Assembly (NCBI RefSeq): GCF_030852425.1 | Contig: NZ_NSDM01000002.1 | Span: forward strand, 434,001 to 498,000 | Length of the DNA stretch: 64,000 bases | Source: Saccharothrix longispora | GTDB lineage: Bacteria; Actinomycetota; Actinomycetes; Mycobacteriales; Pseudonocardiaceae | Reading direction: 5' to 3' | Shown here: piece after piece, positions 62,925 through 64,000 of the stretch | Numbering within the stretch: position 1 is the stretch's first letter | Layout of the letters: the number at the start of each line of letters is the position of its first letter | Position numbers and translations under genes: made by a program | The notes under the pieces: generated by a model | Databases searched by the model: none | What the model was told of the DNA's origin: nothing | The model's input: the letters and a program-made list of their open reading frames with translations, nothing else

Positions 62925-64000
62925 ATGACGACCCCGGAACCGTCGGCCCTGCTGCCCTCGGAGCGGCGCGCCCGGCTCGTCGAACTGCTGCGCAGGCGTG
63001 GCACCGTGCGCGTGCACGACCTCGCCGGCGAACTGGACGTCTCGGCGATCACGGTGCGCCGCGACATCACCCTGCTGGCCGACCAGGGCCTGGTCCACCG
63101 CGTCCGCGGCGGCGCCACGGCGACCGCCTCGGTCGACGCGCCCGGCCCGGACCGCGTGCCGCACGTCGTCGAACCCGCCACCGCCCCGGCGCAGCCCACC
63201 GTCGGCATGGTCGTCCCGTCGCTGGACTACTACTGGCCCGACGTGATCAAGGGCGTGCGGGAGGCGGCGGCCGGTGCGGACGTGCGGGTCGTGCTGCGCG
63301 GCGCGACCTACGAGGCGGCCGACGAGCTGCGCCAACTCGCCCGGCTGGTGGACGCGGTCGGGGTGGACGGCCTGCTCGTTGCCCCGACGACCACCGGCGA
63401 CGAGGGCGAGGCGCTGGTGCGCTGGCTGCGGTCGGCGGACGTGCCCGTGGTGATGGTCGAGCGGACGCCGGCCGAGGGCTACCGCGAGGCCGTCGAGTCC
63501 GTGGTGAGCGACCACCCGCGCGGGGCCGCGATGGCCGTGCGGCACCTGGCCGAGCGCGGCCACCGCCGGATCGGCGTGAGCACGACCGTGACGAGCCCGA
63601 CCGCGCCGCACGTCCGGCGCGGCTGGCTGGAGGCGTGCGCACGGCTCGGGTTGCCGGTCGAGGGCACCCCGGACGTGTGCACCGTGGACCGGCGTGACAC
63701 GGCGTGGCCCGCCGCCCTGGACGACCTGCTGGACGCGTGCCTCGCCTCCGGCACGACGGCGCTGCTCGTGCACTCCGACCCGGAGGCCATCTCGCTGGTG
63801 GAGCGCTGCCAGGAGCGCGGGATCAGGGTGCCGGGGGACCTGGCCGTGGTGACCTACGACGACGAGGTGGCCGAGCTGTCCGACCCGCCGCTCACCGCGA
63901 TCCGGCCGCCGAAGGCCGCCGTGGGCCGCGCGGCCCTGGAGCTGCTCGCCGCGCGGCTGCGCGATCCCGACCCGGGCCGGCCCGCGCACCGGGTCGTCAT
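62925..64000 (+). CDS. DeoR-type HTH / LacI-type effector-domain regulator (3' end beyond window)
   Basis: The visible 358 residues combine a DeoR/GlpR winged helix (RRARLVELLRRRGTVRVHDLAGELDVSAITVRRD in part) with a LacI/GalR periplasmic-binding domain from about residue 90 (TVGMVVPSLDYYWPDVIKGV, VDGLLVAPTT, ERGHRRIGVST, VVTYDDEVAELSDPPLTAI). It has no DeoR sugar-phosphate domain. It probably binds a free sugar and controls the divergent six-gene operon. GGAGG lies 8 nt before the ATG. The gene is cut by the window edge close to its end. Confidence 0.87.
   Translation, partial: MTTPEPSALLPSERRARLVELLRRRGTVRVHDLAGELDVSAITVRRDITLLADQGLVHRVRGGATATASVDAPGPDRVPHVVEPATAPAQPTVGMVVPSLDYYWPDVIKGVREAAAGADVRVVLRGATYEAADELRQLARLVDAVGVDGLLVAPTTTGDEGEALVRWLRSADVPVVMVERTPAEGYREAVESVVSDHPRGAAMAVRHLAERGHRRIGVSTTVTSPTAPHVRRGWLEACARLGLPVEGTPDVCTVDRRDTAWPAALDDLLDACLASGTTALLVHSDPEAISLVERCQERGIRVPGDLAVVTYDDEVAELSDPPLTAIRPPKAAVGRAALELLAARLRDPDPGRPAHRVV

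Overview
The window is very GC-rich DNA with GTG starts, short operons and many 4-nt stop/start overlaps. It carries a mycothiol-dependent formaldehyde dehydrogenase, an ECF41 sigma factor, several anti-sigma/STAS proteins and a spore-pigment-type type II polyketide locus. This points to a filamentous actinomycete, most likely Pseudonocardiales (Saccharothrix/Actinosynnema/Lentzea-like). The genus is inference. I see no rRNA, tRNA, CRISPR array or insertion sequence.

Layout: (1) 1-5743, a plus-strand six-gene operon (class III aminotransferase tail, TusA-like/PLP decarboxylase-like fusion, SAM methyltransferase, TauD-type oxygenase, SerC-type aminotransferase, HisN/IMPase-type phosphatase). 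It looks like a small-molecule pathway I cannot name. (2) 5750-9197, an Lrp regulator, an aminoaldehyde-type dehydrogenase and an APC amino-acid/amine permease. (3) 9238-12356, a signalling block (STAS protein, receiver, PAS histidine kinase, RsbW-like ATPase, LuxR regulator). (4) 12546-18550, two EEP-fold hydrolases, a PadR/flavin monooxygenase pair, a GrpB protein and an ECF41 sigma factor with its AhpD-like partner. (5) 18576-21640, a deletion scar joining a LacI tail to a 5'-truncated GH42 gene, followed by an intact secreted GH53 galactanase. (6) 21748-23570, a GntR regulator and MFS exporter. (7) 23627-30009, a compact nine-gene whiE-like type II PKS operon. (8) 30052-43899, mixed genes: formaldehyde detoxification, secreted repeat protein, reductases, a secreted intradiol-dioxygenase-like lipoprotein, a MEDS-STAS/MEDS-ATPase signalling pair, an SGNH hydrolase, an alpha/beta hydrolase and a PF04672 methyltransferase. 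(9) 44127-55124, a complete L-rhamnose regulon (ABC importer, mutarotase, LacI regulator, isomerase, aldolase/dehydrogenase, kinase). (10) 56009-64000, a minus-strand carbohydrate operon (D-2-hydroxyacid dehydrogenase, DUF2264/GH154, ABC importer, DUF624) opposite a DeoR/LacI hybrid regulator.

The genes work together in three main ways. Region 1 plausibly builds a modified amino acid or amine, and region 2 may degrade amines. Region 7 should make an unreduced aromatic polyketide. Regions 5, 9 and 10 together fit use of rhamnose-, glucuronate- and galactose-containing plant polymers such as arabinogalactan, although the GH42 member is broken. Repeated operator-like sequences tie the LacI regulator to both halves of the rhamnose regulon. 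Strong inverted repeats close most convergent gene pairs.
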